Source of the DNA: Pseudomonas sp. WS 5079
GTDB taxonomy: Bacteria; Pseudomonadota; Gammaproteobacteria; Pseudomonadales; Pseudomonadaceae
Assembly (NCBI RefSeq): GCF_012985465.1
Contig: NZ_JAAQWN010000004.1
Location: 186,001-250,000 of the forward strand
Direction of reading: 5' to 3'
Length of the DNA: 64,000 nt
Each line of letters opens with the position of its first letter. Position 1 is the first letter of the stretch. The position numbers and the translations under genes are program-made. Shown in pieces: positions 35,376 through 44,402 of the stretch. The notes under the pieces were generated by a model. It was not told where the DNA came from, did not search any database, and was given only the letters and a program-made list of their open reading frames with translations.

Positions 35376-36257
35376 TTAAGCCGCTAAAGCTAGACGCTGA
35401 TCACCCAGGTCGTAGCCAATCATGAAGAGTGCAGCCTCCAGGGCACGCAGCGGGTCATTCGGAGTGGGCACCAAATGGAAGCGGCTGCCGGCGGCGCTTG
35501 GATGCGCCAGGACCGCACTCAGCACCCAACTGGCGCGCATATTCCACATTGCGTGATGATGGCCTGAGCGCAAGACCTTGAACTTGAGCCCGCCGGCACC
35601 AGGGTCGCGGCGCTTGGGAGCGAGCGTATTCTCTCCTTCCTTGGCAGCGGCCCAAGGGAAGCACAGCCCTTCAGGAACCTTAGACAATCCGTATGCAAGG
35701 CAAAACTTTACGACCATCCAGCCCAGACTTGCGGCAACGCGGCTGTCGTAGATGATGAAGTCTTTGCAGAGCAAGGAGTACACCTTGGTCATCCCAGAGT
35801 TGAAACGAAGGTTTTTCGAACGCAAGACAGGTGCATGGCTGTCGCCGGCGACTATCGCAGCTTGTACGTCTTGCAACATGCGGCCAAGCCCGAGCTCATT
35901 CTTCTTCAGCCAATCCACATTGTGGGCAGTTACACCCCCCCAGCGCATCACGTCGACGGCTGCATCTAGAGTGCGCGAGTCGCTCCCACAAGCATTCACC
36001 AAGTCCTGACGCAGGGCAGACAAAGCGATACCGTTGCTGCTGGAGCAAAACCCTCGATTGAAGCCTAAGCGGGCATTACCCGGATGGTTCCAACGGTAGT
36101 TTTCGAAGGCGTTGTACAGGCTGCTACATGACCATTTCTCATCAGTCTTGCGATTGACATATTGATGATTAAAGTGCACTTGTGAATCGAGCTCAGTGGC
36201 CAGCCAGCTGATGAACCCAGAAACGTCAGGAAGGGCTAGATAGGTTTGGTCGTTCAT
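35376..36257 (-). CDS. Uncharacterised protein (293 aa)
   Basis: The start at 36257 (MNDQTYLALPDVSGFISWLA) follows CAGGAGCATTTC, a good ribosome site; the frame is open to 36335 without one. Conserved-looking segments include DEKWSCSSLYNAFENYRWN, AAVDVMRWGGVTAHNVDWL, TKVYSLLCKDFIIYDSRVAASLGWMV and LRSGHHHAMWNMRASWVL. The IYDSRVAASLG stretch resembles segments of helical DNA-glycosylase-like folds, but I would not assign a function on that. It diverges from the WYL regulator at 36358 across 100 bp, so that regulator may control it. Confidence 0.65.
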   Translation of the reverse strand: MNDQTYLALPDVSGFISWLATELDSQVHFNHQYVNRKTDEKWSCSSLYNAFENYRWNHPGNARLGFNRGFCSSSNGIALSALRQDLVNACGSDSRTLDAAVDVMRWGGVTAHNVDWLKKNELGLGRMLQDVQAAIVAGDSHAPVLRSKNLRFNSGMTKVYSLLCKDFIIYDSRVAASLGWMVVKFCLAYGLSKVPEGLCFPWAAAKEGENTLAPKRRDPGAGGLKFKVLRSGHHHAMWNMRASWVLSAVLAHPSAAGSRFHLVPTPNDPLRALEAALFMIGYDLGDQRLALAA

Positions 36258-36357
36258 GAAATGCTCCTGTGGGCTGACACATGTAGTCGCAGGATTGCTT
36301 GTCAGCCAGTACATAGTCCCAGCAGATAAACCCACTTTTTGTCCCTGAGCTTCAGCA

Positions 36358-37431
36358 ATGATAAATCATCACCGACGCCGTACCGCTTTGCGCAAAATTC
36401 TTCAACGCGAAGGCAAGTCCCTGTCGACGGCGGATATCCACACTGAACTATGTCGGTGGTTCAATGATTTCAGCCTCCATGTAAAAACCACACTGCGAGA
36501 CCTCGAAGCTCTGACCGAAGCCGAGTTGGTAACTCAGGGTGAAACCGGCTCAGATAAGAAATCAAAATATTGGAAAACCGGTCGGGGCAGCTTCGACTTG
36601 ACGCTCTCTCCCACAGAGGCAATGACGTTGGCCGCTATTTTCGACCACGCAGAGCGCTTCGGCTTCCCACCACATACGGTACAACTGACCAAGCTACGCG
36701 AATGCGCAACCACGGAAATAACCAAGCACTCCAAGCGGACTGTCGCCTGGACGCAGCAAATCACTTCGGGGACCCGTTTTACGCTGCTCAAACCCGGTAA
36801 ATATGACCCTGCGCATCTCGACCTTATCCAAGGGGCGATTCTGGACGATGCTTCGCTTGAGGTGACCTACCTTCCAAGAGACGCCGGAGGCGTTGAGTGC
36901 ATTTACCTACTTAAACCCTTGGCACTTTCCTATCAGGATTCAAACGTCTATCTGTCTGCCTACGTGCTCGAGGAGCAGTGGCCGCAGTCGGATCCACCCG
37001 CGTCAGACACCTACCGCGGCAAGTACAGCAGTAACGGCCCCAAGTCGATGTGCGCCCTCATGCTGCATCGAATGGTAGAGGTCAAGACGAGTTGGCAGAA
37101 AATACCTGGCCCGGCCAGCTACGACTTCAACTCCTTTGAGGTCCAAAAGCACCTCATGACGATACACGGCGAAAGTCCCATCCAACTCAAACTACGTCTT
37201 AGCCCCAACCTGCACAATCGGCTTACCGAGAACCCGCTGGCTGAAGACCAGGTTGTAGTGCAATACGCCGACGACCGATGGGACTTGAGCTGCACCCTCC
37301 ACGACACCCAAGGCTTGCGCCTGTTCCTGCTCAGCAATGCTGGGGACATTGAAGTGCTCGCCCCTCCAGTAATACGAGCACACGTGCGCGAAACGCTTCG
37401 TCGAGCAGCGAGTGTATACGCGGGCGATTAA
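36358..37431 (+). CDS. WYL-domain transcriptional regulator
   Basis: A 357-residue protein with an N-terminal HTH region (RTALRKILQREGKSLSTADIHTEL, then KTTLRDLEALTEAELV). The WYL domain lies around residues 155-215 (ASLEVTYLPRDAGGVECIYLLKPLALSYQDSNVYLSAYVLE), and the C-terminal part is WCX-like (HVRETLRRAASVYAGD). It lies between the divergent 293-residue gene and the DUF262 pair 241 bp downstream. By analogy with other WYL regulators in defence regions, it probably represses one of these. It is the third WYL protein in this 20-kb stretch. Confidence 0.88.
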   Translation: MINHHRRRTALRKILQREGKSLSTADIHTELCRWFNDFSLHVKTTLRDLEALTEAELVTQGETGSDKKSKYWKTGRGSFDLTLSPTEAMTLAAIFDHAERFGFPPHTVQLTKLRECATTEITKHSKRTVAWTQQITSGTRFTLLKPGKYDPAHLDLIQGAILDDASLEVTYLPRDAGGVECIYLLKPLALSYQDSNVYLSAYVLEEQWPQSDPPASDTYRGKYSSNGPKSMCALMLHRMVEVKTSWQKIPGPASYDFNSFEVQKHLMTIHGESPIQLKLRLSPNLHNRLTENPLAEDQVVVQYADDRWDLSCTLHDTQGLRLFLLSNAGDIEVLAPPVIRAHVRETLRRAASVYAGD

Positions 37432-37672
37432 TTGCCCGGACCGCAGATCCGATGCAATTGCGTAAGTGCTTTGGACATGGCTACCCAAACGTGCTGCCAC
37501 TGACCAGACATAGGCATTCGGGATGTCGGGTGGACGCCTGGAAGGCTGAGTTTCATGGATTTTGCCCATCCGCCAGTCAAAATGATGGCAATGAGCCGCA
37601 CTGGGTGATTGAATCCACGCGAAGCGCCAAACATCCCATGCCTACCCAGCACCCGATTCGAGATCGTAAATC

Positions 37673-39475
37673 ATGGAAGAACTTTGCTTGGACTCACACA
37701 GTGTCGATTTGACTGCAGCAACGCTGGCTAGCAAATTCGTAGGCGATATTTCTGGTGTTTTCAGGGTGCCTGGATACCAACGTGGCTACCGTTGGGACAC
37801 TACGGATGTGGACCGCCTGCTGAACGACATCTGGCAGGCGTTGAAAACCGCAGAACTGGACCAGCCCTATAATCTACAGCCCATTGTGGTCAAACAGCAT
37901 TCACGAGGCTCTACGGCGCAAACATGTCAATGGGAATTGGTCGATGGGCAGCAGCGCTTGACCACGATCTACCTGATACTGCTCTACATGCATAAAACGG
38001 GTTTGAACAAGGCCCCGCTGCCCTATTCACTGCACTACGAAACCCGCCCAGGGAGCGCAACATTTCTCGAAAGGCTCGGCGATGAGGAGCTGGAAGACTA
38101 CGACAGCAACATCGATTACTTCCATTTGCACAGGGCTTATCGCTGTATTGGTCAGTGGTTCGATAAACACGGTGCTCGCACTCAATTCGCGGCCAACAAA
38201 TTCTACGAAGCGCTGTTCGAGAAAGTCGCGGTGATCTGGTATCAGGCCCCCGAAGACATGGATGCCACGGCCCTGTTCACTCGATTGAACGTCGGCCGGA
38301 TACCGCTGACGGATGCGGAGTTGGTCAAAGCGTTGCTGCTGTCCAGGATCAAGGTCGAGCATGCCGATCGAGCCGCCGAGGTCGCCAGCCAATGGGACAT
38401 CATCGAGCGCGATCTCCATGCCCCCGAGCTGTGGGGTTTCATCTGTGGCAATTCGCCGAAGGTTACCGACCGCTACCCGACCAGGATCAGCCTTTTGCTC
38501 GATTCGCTGGTATCCGGCAGCCAGTCACGCAAGTCGACCCGCTACCATACCTTCGAGTCTCTGCGGCCGGATATCGAAACAGACCCACTGGCATTCTGGC
38601 TGCAGGTTCTCAACCTGCATGACCTGATGCTTGGCTGGTTCAACAACCGCAACCTGTTTCATAAGGTGGGTTATCTGGTACTCACAGGGACGGACTTCGG
38701 AGAACTGGCTCGTTTGTCCGCAAACCAGAGCAAACGTCAATTCGAACAGGACCTGGATCACCGCATCCAAGATTCACTGAGCCTCAAAGCTTCGGACGTG
38801 GAAGCGCTCAGCTATGACGACCGAAAGCACTACGACAAGTTGCTGAACCTGCTGTTGCTGGTGAATGTCGAAACCATGCGCCGGGTGCCACACGCCAACC
38901 AACGCTTCCCCTTCCACATGCACACCGATACGGCATGGTCGCTGGAGCACATCCATGCGCAGGATGCCGAGAACCTGACCAAGGCCGAACAATGGCAAAC
39001 CTGGTTAAGGCTGCATTTGACCGCGCTCAGTGAGCTGGCGCCCGATACCGTCCCGCAACAGTCGCAGCTGTTTGAGGAACTGAAGACAGCGCTTGAGCAA
39101 GTCGGCACGGCGCAGAACTTTGGCAACACCTTTCAAGACCTGGCCAGTCGTGTCGTCGCCGCTTTCAATGCGCCCGACGAGCAGACTGCCTCTGCTCATG
39201 GCCTGCACTCCATCGCCAACCTAGTCCTGCTGTCGAGGTCGGACAACAGCCTGCTGAGCAACGCGGTGTTCGAGGCCAAGCGGCAAATGCTTCTGGATGT
39301 AGACCGAAAGGGAGGCTACATACCGGTGTGCACGCGCAATGTATTCCTCAAGTACTACACCCCGGCGAACGCGCACCAGAACCATTTCTGGGGCCCTCAG
39401 GATCGCAATCATTACCTCGATACAATCCTCGAGATCGCCAAGCCCTATTTCCTGAACGAAGAGAAAATGGCATGA
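37673..39475 (+). CDS. DUF262/DUF1524 protein, GmrSD-like
   Basis: A 600-residue protein. Its N-terminal DUF262 domain carries ELVDGQQRLTTIYLI (D91-R95), the ParB-like nucleotide-binding motif of GmrS-type proteins. The C-terminal DUF1524 part has WSLEHIHAQ (E425, H426, H428) and SIANLVLLSRSDNSLLSN, the His-Me finger nuclease region as in GmrD. GmrSD-family enzymes are type IV restriction enzymes that cut modified phage DNA, and NTP-dependent nicking is known for related single-chain proteins. The stop overlaps the start of the next DUF262 gene by 4 bp. Confidence 0.9.
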   Translation: MEELCLDSHSVDLTAATLASKFVGDISGVFRVPGYQRGYRWDTTDVDRLLNDIWQALKTAELDQPYNLQPIVVKQHSRGSTAQTCQWELVDGQQRLTTIYLILLYMHKTGLNKAPLPYSLHYETRPGSATFLERLGDEELEDYDSNIDYFHLHRAYRCIGQWFDKHGARTQFAANKFYEALFEKVAVIWYQAPEDMDATALFTRLNVGRIPLTDAELVKALLLSRIKVEHADRAAEVASQWDIIERDLHAPELWGFICGNSPKVTDRYPTRISLLLDSLVSGSQSRKSTRYHTFESLRPDIETDPLAFWLQVLNLHDLMLGWFNNRNLFHKVGYLVLTGTDFGELARLSANQSKRQFEQDLDHRIQDSLSLKASDVEALSYDDRKHYDKLLNLLLLVNVETMRRVPHANQRFPFHMHTDTAWSLEHIHAQDAENLTKAEQWQTWLRLHLTALSELAPDTVPQQSQLFEELKTALEQVGTAQNFGNTFQDLASRVVAAFNAPDEQTASAHGLHSIANLVLLSRSDNSLLSNAVFEAKRQMLLDVDRKGGYIPVCTRNVFLKYYTPANAHQNHFWGPQDRNHYLDTILEIAKPYFLNEEKMA

Positions 39476-41745
39476 ACCACACACTCACGTCGTACATTTC
39501 ACTCTTCGACAAAAACTTGCAGGCGACTCATCGAATCCAAAGAATCGAAATCCCGCTGATCCAGCGCGACTATGCACAAGGCCGTCATGGCGCATCGGTG
39601 GAGCGAATCCGCAAGGACTTCGTCGACGCCTTGCATGATGCCGTCATGCATGACGACCGTCCCATCAGCCTGGATTTCATCTATGGCGATGTCGTGGACG
39701 GCACCCTCTATCCCCTGGATGGCCAACAACGCCTGACCACGCTGTTCCTGCTGCACTGGTACCTGAGCTGGCAGGCCGGCGAGCCCATCGAAGGGCAAGC
39801 ATGGCGCAACTTCACCTACGCCACCCGCGCCAGTGCCCGACAGTTCTGCGAGGCATTGGCCAACTATCGACCACCCGCCGGCGAGACCGATTTGAAGGGT
39901 TGGATTGTCGATCAGCCCTGGTATTTTCACGGGTGGCAACATGACTCCAGTATCCGAGCCATGCTGGTCATGCTGCAGGCGCTGGAACAGCGTTTTGCCA
40001 GCGCCAGCAGCGAAGCATTCGCTGCTGCCTGGGAACGTCTTGCCGCGACCGACCATCCGGCAATCAGCTTCCACCTGCTGCCGGTGGTGAAGAACAAGCT
40101 CAATGACGATCTCTATATCAAGATGAACTCTCGCGGCAAGCCGCTGACGCCGTTCGAAAACTTCAAAGCGCATTTCGAGACGTTGCTCAAAAGCGCCTGT
40201 CCTGCACAAGCCGACGATTTCGCACACAGGGTTGATACCGTGTGGACGGACGTCATCTGGGCTTACAAGGACGCTGATCAGCTTATTGATGATCAATTCA
40301 TGCGCTACTTCCGTTTTGTGTTTGACCTTTGCGCCTGGCGCGAGGGTAATCGCGCCGACAGCAAGGCCAGCCTCGATCAGTTGGCACAAAGCCTGTTTGC
40401 CAGCGACCAAGCGAAGGCGGTCGAGCACCTGAACTACCTGTTTGCAGCCTTCGATATCTGGGTCGACCTGGACACGAGTGATGCCTTCAACACCTGGCTG
40501 CGTGCAGCCGACGCTCGATCCCCATCGGCCCTGCTGCTGTTCAATCCTCTGCGCACCCAGCCCGGCCAGAGCCGCATCGACCTCTTCGGTGGTTGCTGCC
40601 GGCATTACGGGGATTCCGAGTGGAGTCAGGCTCATAGCCTTCTGCTCTACGCAGTGCTGCTGCATCGCATGCACAACACCGCTGATTTCCCTGAACAGTT
40701 ACGTATCGTGCGCAACCTGATCGAAGCGTCCGGTGGCGGTGAGATGCGCGCCCAGAACATGCCCGCCTTATTGGAAGATGTACGCCGTGTCATAGTCGAC
40801 GGAACCCTGGACGGCGTATCGACCTTCAATCAGAAGCAGATCGCGAACGAAAAGGACAAGATCAACCTACTTGCCGCCCACCCGTCGCTGCGAAAAGCGG
40901 TCTACCAACTGGAAGACAACAGCGTGCTGCACGGCGCACTGGCCGTGTTCGACCTCGACCCAGCTCTGGACCCTGCAATTTTTGCCCAACGTGCCTTAGC
41001 GTTTCTTACCTTGTTCGAAGATGCTCACTGTTGGCCACAGTTGACCGGCGCACTGCTCTCGCTGGGCGATTATTCGCGCAAGCAGGATCGTTATGGCGGC
41101 TACCGATTTTTCGATTTCGGCTCGCCGCGCAGTGAAGCAGTCTGGCGGGATCTGCTTGCGAGCAGAAAGAGTCCCGAGTTGGTACAACCCCTTACCGAAC
41201 TACTCGATCAGGTCGCGCAAAGCGGTAACGATCTCGCCGTACTCAAAGAGATTCAGCAGGCGTTCCTCACCGCGTGCGAACGCGACCACGTGCTGGACTG
41301 GCGTTATTACCTGGTCAAGTACCCGCGCATGCGTGAAGGTAACTCGGGCCGCTATGCCATCAGCCAACGTGGCTACAGCATTTGCATGCTGGACAAGACA
41401 GTCATGCGCAGTTACTACCGCGACCCCTATCTCTCGGCGGTGGCGACCACGAGCGGCTTGAAGGTTCCAGACAACAACCTCTGGTTTTATGGATACGAAA
41501 CCCTGCGTCGCGGGCTGGAACGAACGGGTGGTACTGTCACCATCGAAAGTGTCGACGACGGATGGAAACTCGAAAACTTACCTGACGACCCTGAACTCGC
41601 ACGGAATATGGAGGACTTACGTGCAAGCTTCAACATCGGCAGTGACCAGATATATCGAGTGCCACAGGAAAACGGCATAGATGCTACTGACCGGATCATA
41701 CAGGGTGCCAAGTTGCTCCTTGCAATGGATGAGCTCGGTCTCTAG
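39472..41745 (+). CDS. Second DUF262 protein, partner of the preceding gene
   Basis: I start at the ATG at 39472 in the ATGA overlap, giving 757 residues; the frame is open earlier but only as overlap. It also has a DUF262 motif, YPLDGQQRLTTLFLLHWYL (D83-R87), and IPLIQRDYAQGR near the start, as in many DUF262 proteins. I see no EHI-type DUF1524 motif. The C-terminal region (RMREGNSGRYAISQRGYSI, then NNLWFYGYETL) is of unknown fold. Paired DUF262 genes, one with the nuclease domain and one without, suggest a two-protein restriction-like complex. Confidence 0.88.
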   Translation: MNHTLTSYISLFDKNLQATHRIQRIEIPLIQRDYAQGRHGASVERIRKDFVDALHDAVMHDDRPISLDFIYGDVVDGTLYPLDGQQRLTTLFLLHWYLSWQAGEPIEGQAWRNFTYATRASARQFCEALANYRPPAGETDLKGWIVDQPWYFHGWQHDSSIRAMLVMLQALEQRFASASSEAFAAAWERLAATDHPAISFHLLPVVKNKLNDDLYIKMNSRGKPLTPFENFKAHFETLLKSACPAQADDFAHRVDTVWTDVIWAYKDADQLIDDQFMRYFRFVFDLCAWREGNRADSKASLDQLAQSLFASDQAKAVEHLNYLFAAFDIWVDLDTSDAFNTWLRAADARSPSALLLFNPLRTQPGQSRIDLFGGCCRHYGDSEWSQAHSLLLYAVLLHRMHNTADFPEQLRIVRNLIEASGGGEMRAQNMPALLEDVRRVIVDGTLDGVSTFNQKQIANEKDKINLLAAHPSLRKAVYQLEDNSVLHGALAVFDLDPALDPAIFAQRALAFLTLFEDAHCWPQLTGALLSLGDYSRKQDRYGGYRFFDFGSPRSEAVWRDLLASRKSPELVQPLTELLDQVAQSGNDLAVLKEIQQAFLTACERDHVLDWRYYLVKYPRMREGNSGRYAISQRGYSICMLDKTVMRSYYRDPYLSAVATTSGLKVPDNNLWFYGYETLRRGLERTGGTVTIESVDDGWKLENLPDDPELARNMEDLRASFNIGSDQIYRVPQENGIDATDRIIQGAKLLLAMDELGL

Positions 41746-41946
41746 CGGCAGGATCGGCTCAAGGGTTAGCCGGTTTCTGATTAGTAAGACTGTTGACGAT
41801 GGTTGTCCAAATGTCGGCTTTGCCAAAAGCCGACATCTGCCCCCGACTGATCAGGGACAGACCGGCTTGAGTACCAGTTTTCGAAATACTGGCTTGATCC
41901 ATTGATTCACCATTACAATTCCACTCTAACCAAGGAGTGAAATCGG

Positions 41947-42276
41947 ATGGCGTTTTACATCGAAAGTGTGGGTGAGGCCGTGATTAGCCTTCAAAATGAG
42001 GAGTTTCGAGTTGACTCCGACACCTTGAAGCAAGGTGATACTGTTCAGACAAGTCAACAAGCCTATGATGAGGACGACGTCGAATTCGAAACTTCGTTCT
42101 TCGCTATATCGCGGGGTGAAAACACCGAAGAAAAGCAGCTCTTCACATGGAGGGTGGAGTACACCCAACACTTCAGCACTGGCAAGCTATTTATTAACGC
42201 CACTGAATGTGTAACTCCAGGCGCGCTAATGATAAAAGACCTCAGCTTCAGTGTAGCCGTAGATGAAAATGAGTAG
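41947..42276 (+). CDS. Uncharacterised small protein (109 aa)
   Basis: The ATG follows CCAAGGAGTGAAATCGG, an excellent ribosome site. The protein MAFYIESVGEAVISLQNEEFRVDSD is acidic and appears all-beta, with FAISRGENTEEKQLFTWRVEYTQHF in the centre and an acidic end. I recognise no family. It lies 201 bp after the DUF262 pair and before the attachment region. It may be cargo of the island with its own promoter. Confidence 0.65.
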   Translation: MAFYIESVGEAVISLQNEEFRVDSDTLKQGDTVQTSQQAYDEDDVEFETSFFAISRGENTEEKQLFTWRVEYTQHFSTGKLFINATECVTPGALMIKDLSFSVAVDENE

Positions 42277-42295
42277 TTAAAAGGAAGTTTTCACC

Positions 42296-42317
42296 GGGCG
42301 CTTTACTTTAAGCGCCC
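42296..42317 (+). terminator. Hairpin after the 109-residue gene
   Basis: GGGCGCTT and AAGCGCCC form an 8-bp stem with a 6-nt loop, 19 bp after the stop at 42276. Only a short A/T stretch follows, so termination strength is uncertain. Confidence 0.55.
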
Positions 42318-42899
42318 ATAGCCTCAGCCATTACATGCACTAACGATGGATGGGCGCACATCTACATCGAATCTATTCAATGTGACGAGCCTCGAGAAAG
42401 CTTACTTTGCCAGTCGCTTCGAGCTTTGCCTGACTACCCGGTTCGGGCCTGCCTCCGAACACCAGAAAAATCGACCTCCCACAACGCTTATCATGCGACG
42501 ATCTCAGCTCAAGCAATGCGACGTGATGGGTTCACGCTTGCCCTGCCTCCTGAGACCATCTGACTGGCTCCACCCGCCCTCACTGCTGCGACAGGCACGG
42601 GAACTCTGCCAGCTGCAGGACGAAAACATCCACCGTAAGCAGTTGGTGATCGGCCTCGCCCTAATTTGTCATATCCTTCTGGTGGTGATCAGAAAAAATC
42701 TGAAGACAGCTAGTCGTGTCGATGTCAGCTAGCCCCCCCAATAGAAAATTCGCGAAAAGGAAAAGATCGCAGCCAATACAATCAGAACTGATCAGACTTG
42801 ACAGGTTTCAACGCGACGAAGCCCCGAATGGCCCTTTAAGAGCTTTTTGCTAACGGTGACCCAACGGTGACCAAAATGATCAAATCCCAGAAACAACAA
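42318..42899. other. Region without a confident gene; direct repeats near right end
   Basis: About 580 bp before the attachment site. An open frame at 42346-42732 (128 codons) has no good ribosome site and an unlikely composition, so I do not call it. Near the right end, AACGGTGACC occurs twice (42852-42861 and 42863-42872), a tandem arrangement typical of integrase arm-binding sites beside attachment cores. Confidence 0.5.
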
Positions 42900-42924
42900 A
42901 GCCCGGTGGTTTCCGAACCGGGCT
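42900..42924 (-). terminator. Rho-independent terminator of the tRNA-Pro locus
   Basis: AGCCCGGT and ACCGGGCT pair with a 9-nt loop. Read on the minus strand the stem is followed by TTTGTTGTTT. It lies 16 bp beyond the CCA end of the tRNA-Pro fragment, exactly where a tRNA terminator is expected, so the sequence left of the fragment includes the original downstream flank of a tRNA-Pro gene or a copy of it. Confidence 0.7.
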
Positions 42925-42940
42925 AAGTCATTGAATAATA

Positions 42941-42985
42941 TGGTCGGGACGGAGTGATTCGAACACTCTACCCCTAGCACCCCAT
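42941..42985 (-). repeat. tRNA-Pro(GGG) 3'-half fragment, candidate attachment site
   Basis: On the minus strand this reads from the anticodon loop ATGGGGT through GCTAG, a variable loop, a perfect T-arm (GAGTG-TTCGAAT-CACTC) and the acceptor strand CGTCCCG to ACCA. The 5' half is missing: beyond the loop the pairing stem CTAGC is not present. A break at the anticodon loop is typical for tyrosine-integrase attachment cores in tRNA genes. The fragment overlaps the last 12 bp of the integrase gene. Confidence 0.75.
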
Positions 42986-44302
42986 ACCATCACCGGCAGA
43001 CTCCTGCTGCGCGTTCAGAAAATCCATTGAACGTCGACCGCTCTGCGCCATGTATGCTTCTGGCCTAGGTGGAGCAAAGCCGACCTCTAGGGCATCTAAT
43101 AAATCCGCCCAATATTGCATCATCCTACGTCTCGGCTCGACGTATTCTGCATGATTGTATGCAGCCCGAATTTGGTTGGTATCAGCGTGTGAAAGCTGCG
43201 CCTCAATCCACTCTTCTACAAAGCCAACCTCGTTAAGCGCCGTGGAGATGGTAGCCCTGATGCCATGACCGGTGAGCCTTCCTTTGTAACCCATACGGCT
43301 AATCGCGGTGTTAAGGGTATTTTCACTGATCATTTCCTGCGGTTCGTATCGGTGAACCAGCAGATACCGCGCACCGCGCGCCCTTAACTGCATCAGCCGC
43401 TGCACAATTGCAATTGCTTGGGTAGACAGCGGAACCACATAAGGTGGGATCTCATTCCCCTGGGTTCGAACACGACTCCGGAGTTGCTTGACACCCTCCG
43501 GCGGCACCAGCCAGATCCCCTTGTCGAGGTCGAATTGGTCTGGCGTCGCCGCCCGTAGCTCTCCTGTACGTACCCCTGTCAACAGCAATAGACGAATACC
43601 AAGCCGTGTCGCTTCTGCACACCCATAGTGGGTTACGGTCCTGAGCAGTCCTGGAAGTTCATTTACCTGGAGGAAGGGATTATGGCGAACTGGCCGCGGC
43701 GTCTCGGCAACGATATCAAGATCTGCTGCTGGGTTCACATCAACGAGCCCTTCCGCCATGGCAAAACGGAAGATCTGGTTGAGCCAGGTGCGCACCTTCC
43801 GAGCAGAGACCAGCGCCCCTCTGCGCTCAATTCGCCTAATGAGCTCCAGCACGTCACCACGAGAAATATCTGAGATCGGAAGATCGCCCAAACACGGCAG
43901 CATGTCCTTCTTCAGGTATTTGCTCGCTTGCCCTGCACTGCCCTTCTTACTTTTCGTCAGCTTTTTACTTCGGAACTCATGCCAGCGACCAGCAACCGCT
44001 TCAAACGTGTTGTTGGCGGCGTGAGAGGCTTTTTGGCGCTCGGCGCGACGATGTGAGCGGGGATCGATATTGTTGGCCACCAGCGCACGTGCAGCCTCTC
44101 TCCGCTGGCGAGCCTCCTTGAGACTGACGTCGGGATAGATGCCAAGGGAAATACGCAATTGCTTGTCATGCCAATAGAAACGGAAATGCCAGCGCTTCGA
44201 ACCCGTCGTGGGCACTTGCAGAGATAAGCCATCCCCATCAGTTAACGTATAAGGCTTGCTGGCGGGCTTGGCTTGCTTGATCGCTGTATCTGTCAGAGCC
44301 AT
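42974..44302 (-). CDS. Tyrosine-type integrase with arm-binding N-terminal domain
   Basis: A 442-residue integrase of the P4/CP4-57 type. The N-terminal arm-type DNA-binding domain reads MALTDTAIKQAKPASKPYTLTDGDGLSLQV. A core-binding domain and the catalytic domain follow, with TGVRTGELRA (R245), HGIRATIST (H346, R349), LSHAD and AAYNHAEY (Y382). All expected residues are present. The last codons (GMGC and TAG) are written by the tRNA-Pro-like attachment sequence. Its N-terminal end faces the tRNA-Asp gene 233 bp away. It probably mobilised at least part of the accessory region. Confidence 0.93.
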   Translation of the reverse strand: MALTDTAIKQAKPASKPYTLTDGDGLSLQVPTTGSKRWHFRFYWHDKQLRISLGIYPDVSLKEARQRREAARALVANNIDPRSHRRAERQKASHAANNTFEAVAGRWHEFRSKKLTKSKKGSAGQASKYLKKDMLPCLGDLPISDISRGDVLELIRRIERRGALVSARKVRTWLNQIFRFAMAEGLVDVNPAADLDIVAETPRPVRHNPFLQVNELPGLLRTVTHYGCAEATRLGIRLLLLTGVRTGELRAATPDQFDLDKGIWLVPPEGVKQLRSRVRTQGNEIPPYVVPLSTQAIAIVQRLMQLRARGARYLLVHRYEPQEMISENTLNTAISRMGYKGRLTGHGIRATISTALNEVGFVEEWIEAQLSHADTNQIRAAYNHAEYVEPRRRMMQYWADLLDALEVGFAPPRPEAYMAQSGRRSMDFLNAQQESAGDGMGC

Positions 44303-44402
44303 CAGACACCTCCTTTTGCATCAAGGAGGGGAATACAACCCAGCGGTAGACGGACCAATACGAAAATTGATGCGTAAGGAATCGTAAAAGGCTGTGCCAG
44401 CG

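Larger units (their letters stand above)
1..44302. other. Accessory defence-rich region (genomic island, left end outside window)
   Basis: This stretch holds an IS66 remnant, integrative-element genes (RadC-like, metal-binding protein), BREX type 1, a three-GTPase operon, a HEPN/AddAB-like cluster, a DUF262 pair, three WYL regulators and a tyrosine integrase next to a tRNA fragment. The right limit is set by the integrase and by the terminator of the tRNA-Asp gene at 44,466. The left limit is not in the window. It may be a mosaic of several insertions rather than one element, because the attachment-site geometry at 42.9 kb does not give a simple single island. Confidence 0.8.

Noticed and set aside
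39499..40674. 391-codon minus-strand frame inside the second DUF262 gene
   Set aside because: Antisense shadow; the sense frame contains the DGQQR motif and is coupled to the previous gene.
42346..42732. 128-codon plus-strand frame before the attachment site
   Set aside because: No ribosome site, unusual composition and no family resemblance; treated as non-coding pending comparison with other strains.
42941..42985. A functional tRNA gene next to the integrase
   Set aside because: Only the 3' half is present; the D-arm, 5' acceptor strand and half of the anticodon stem are missing.
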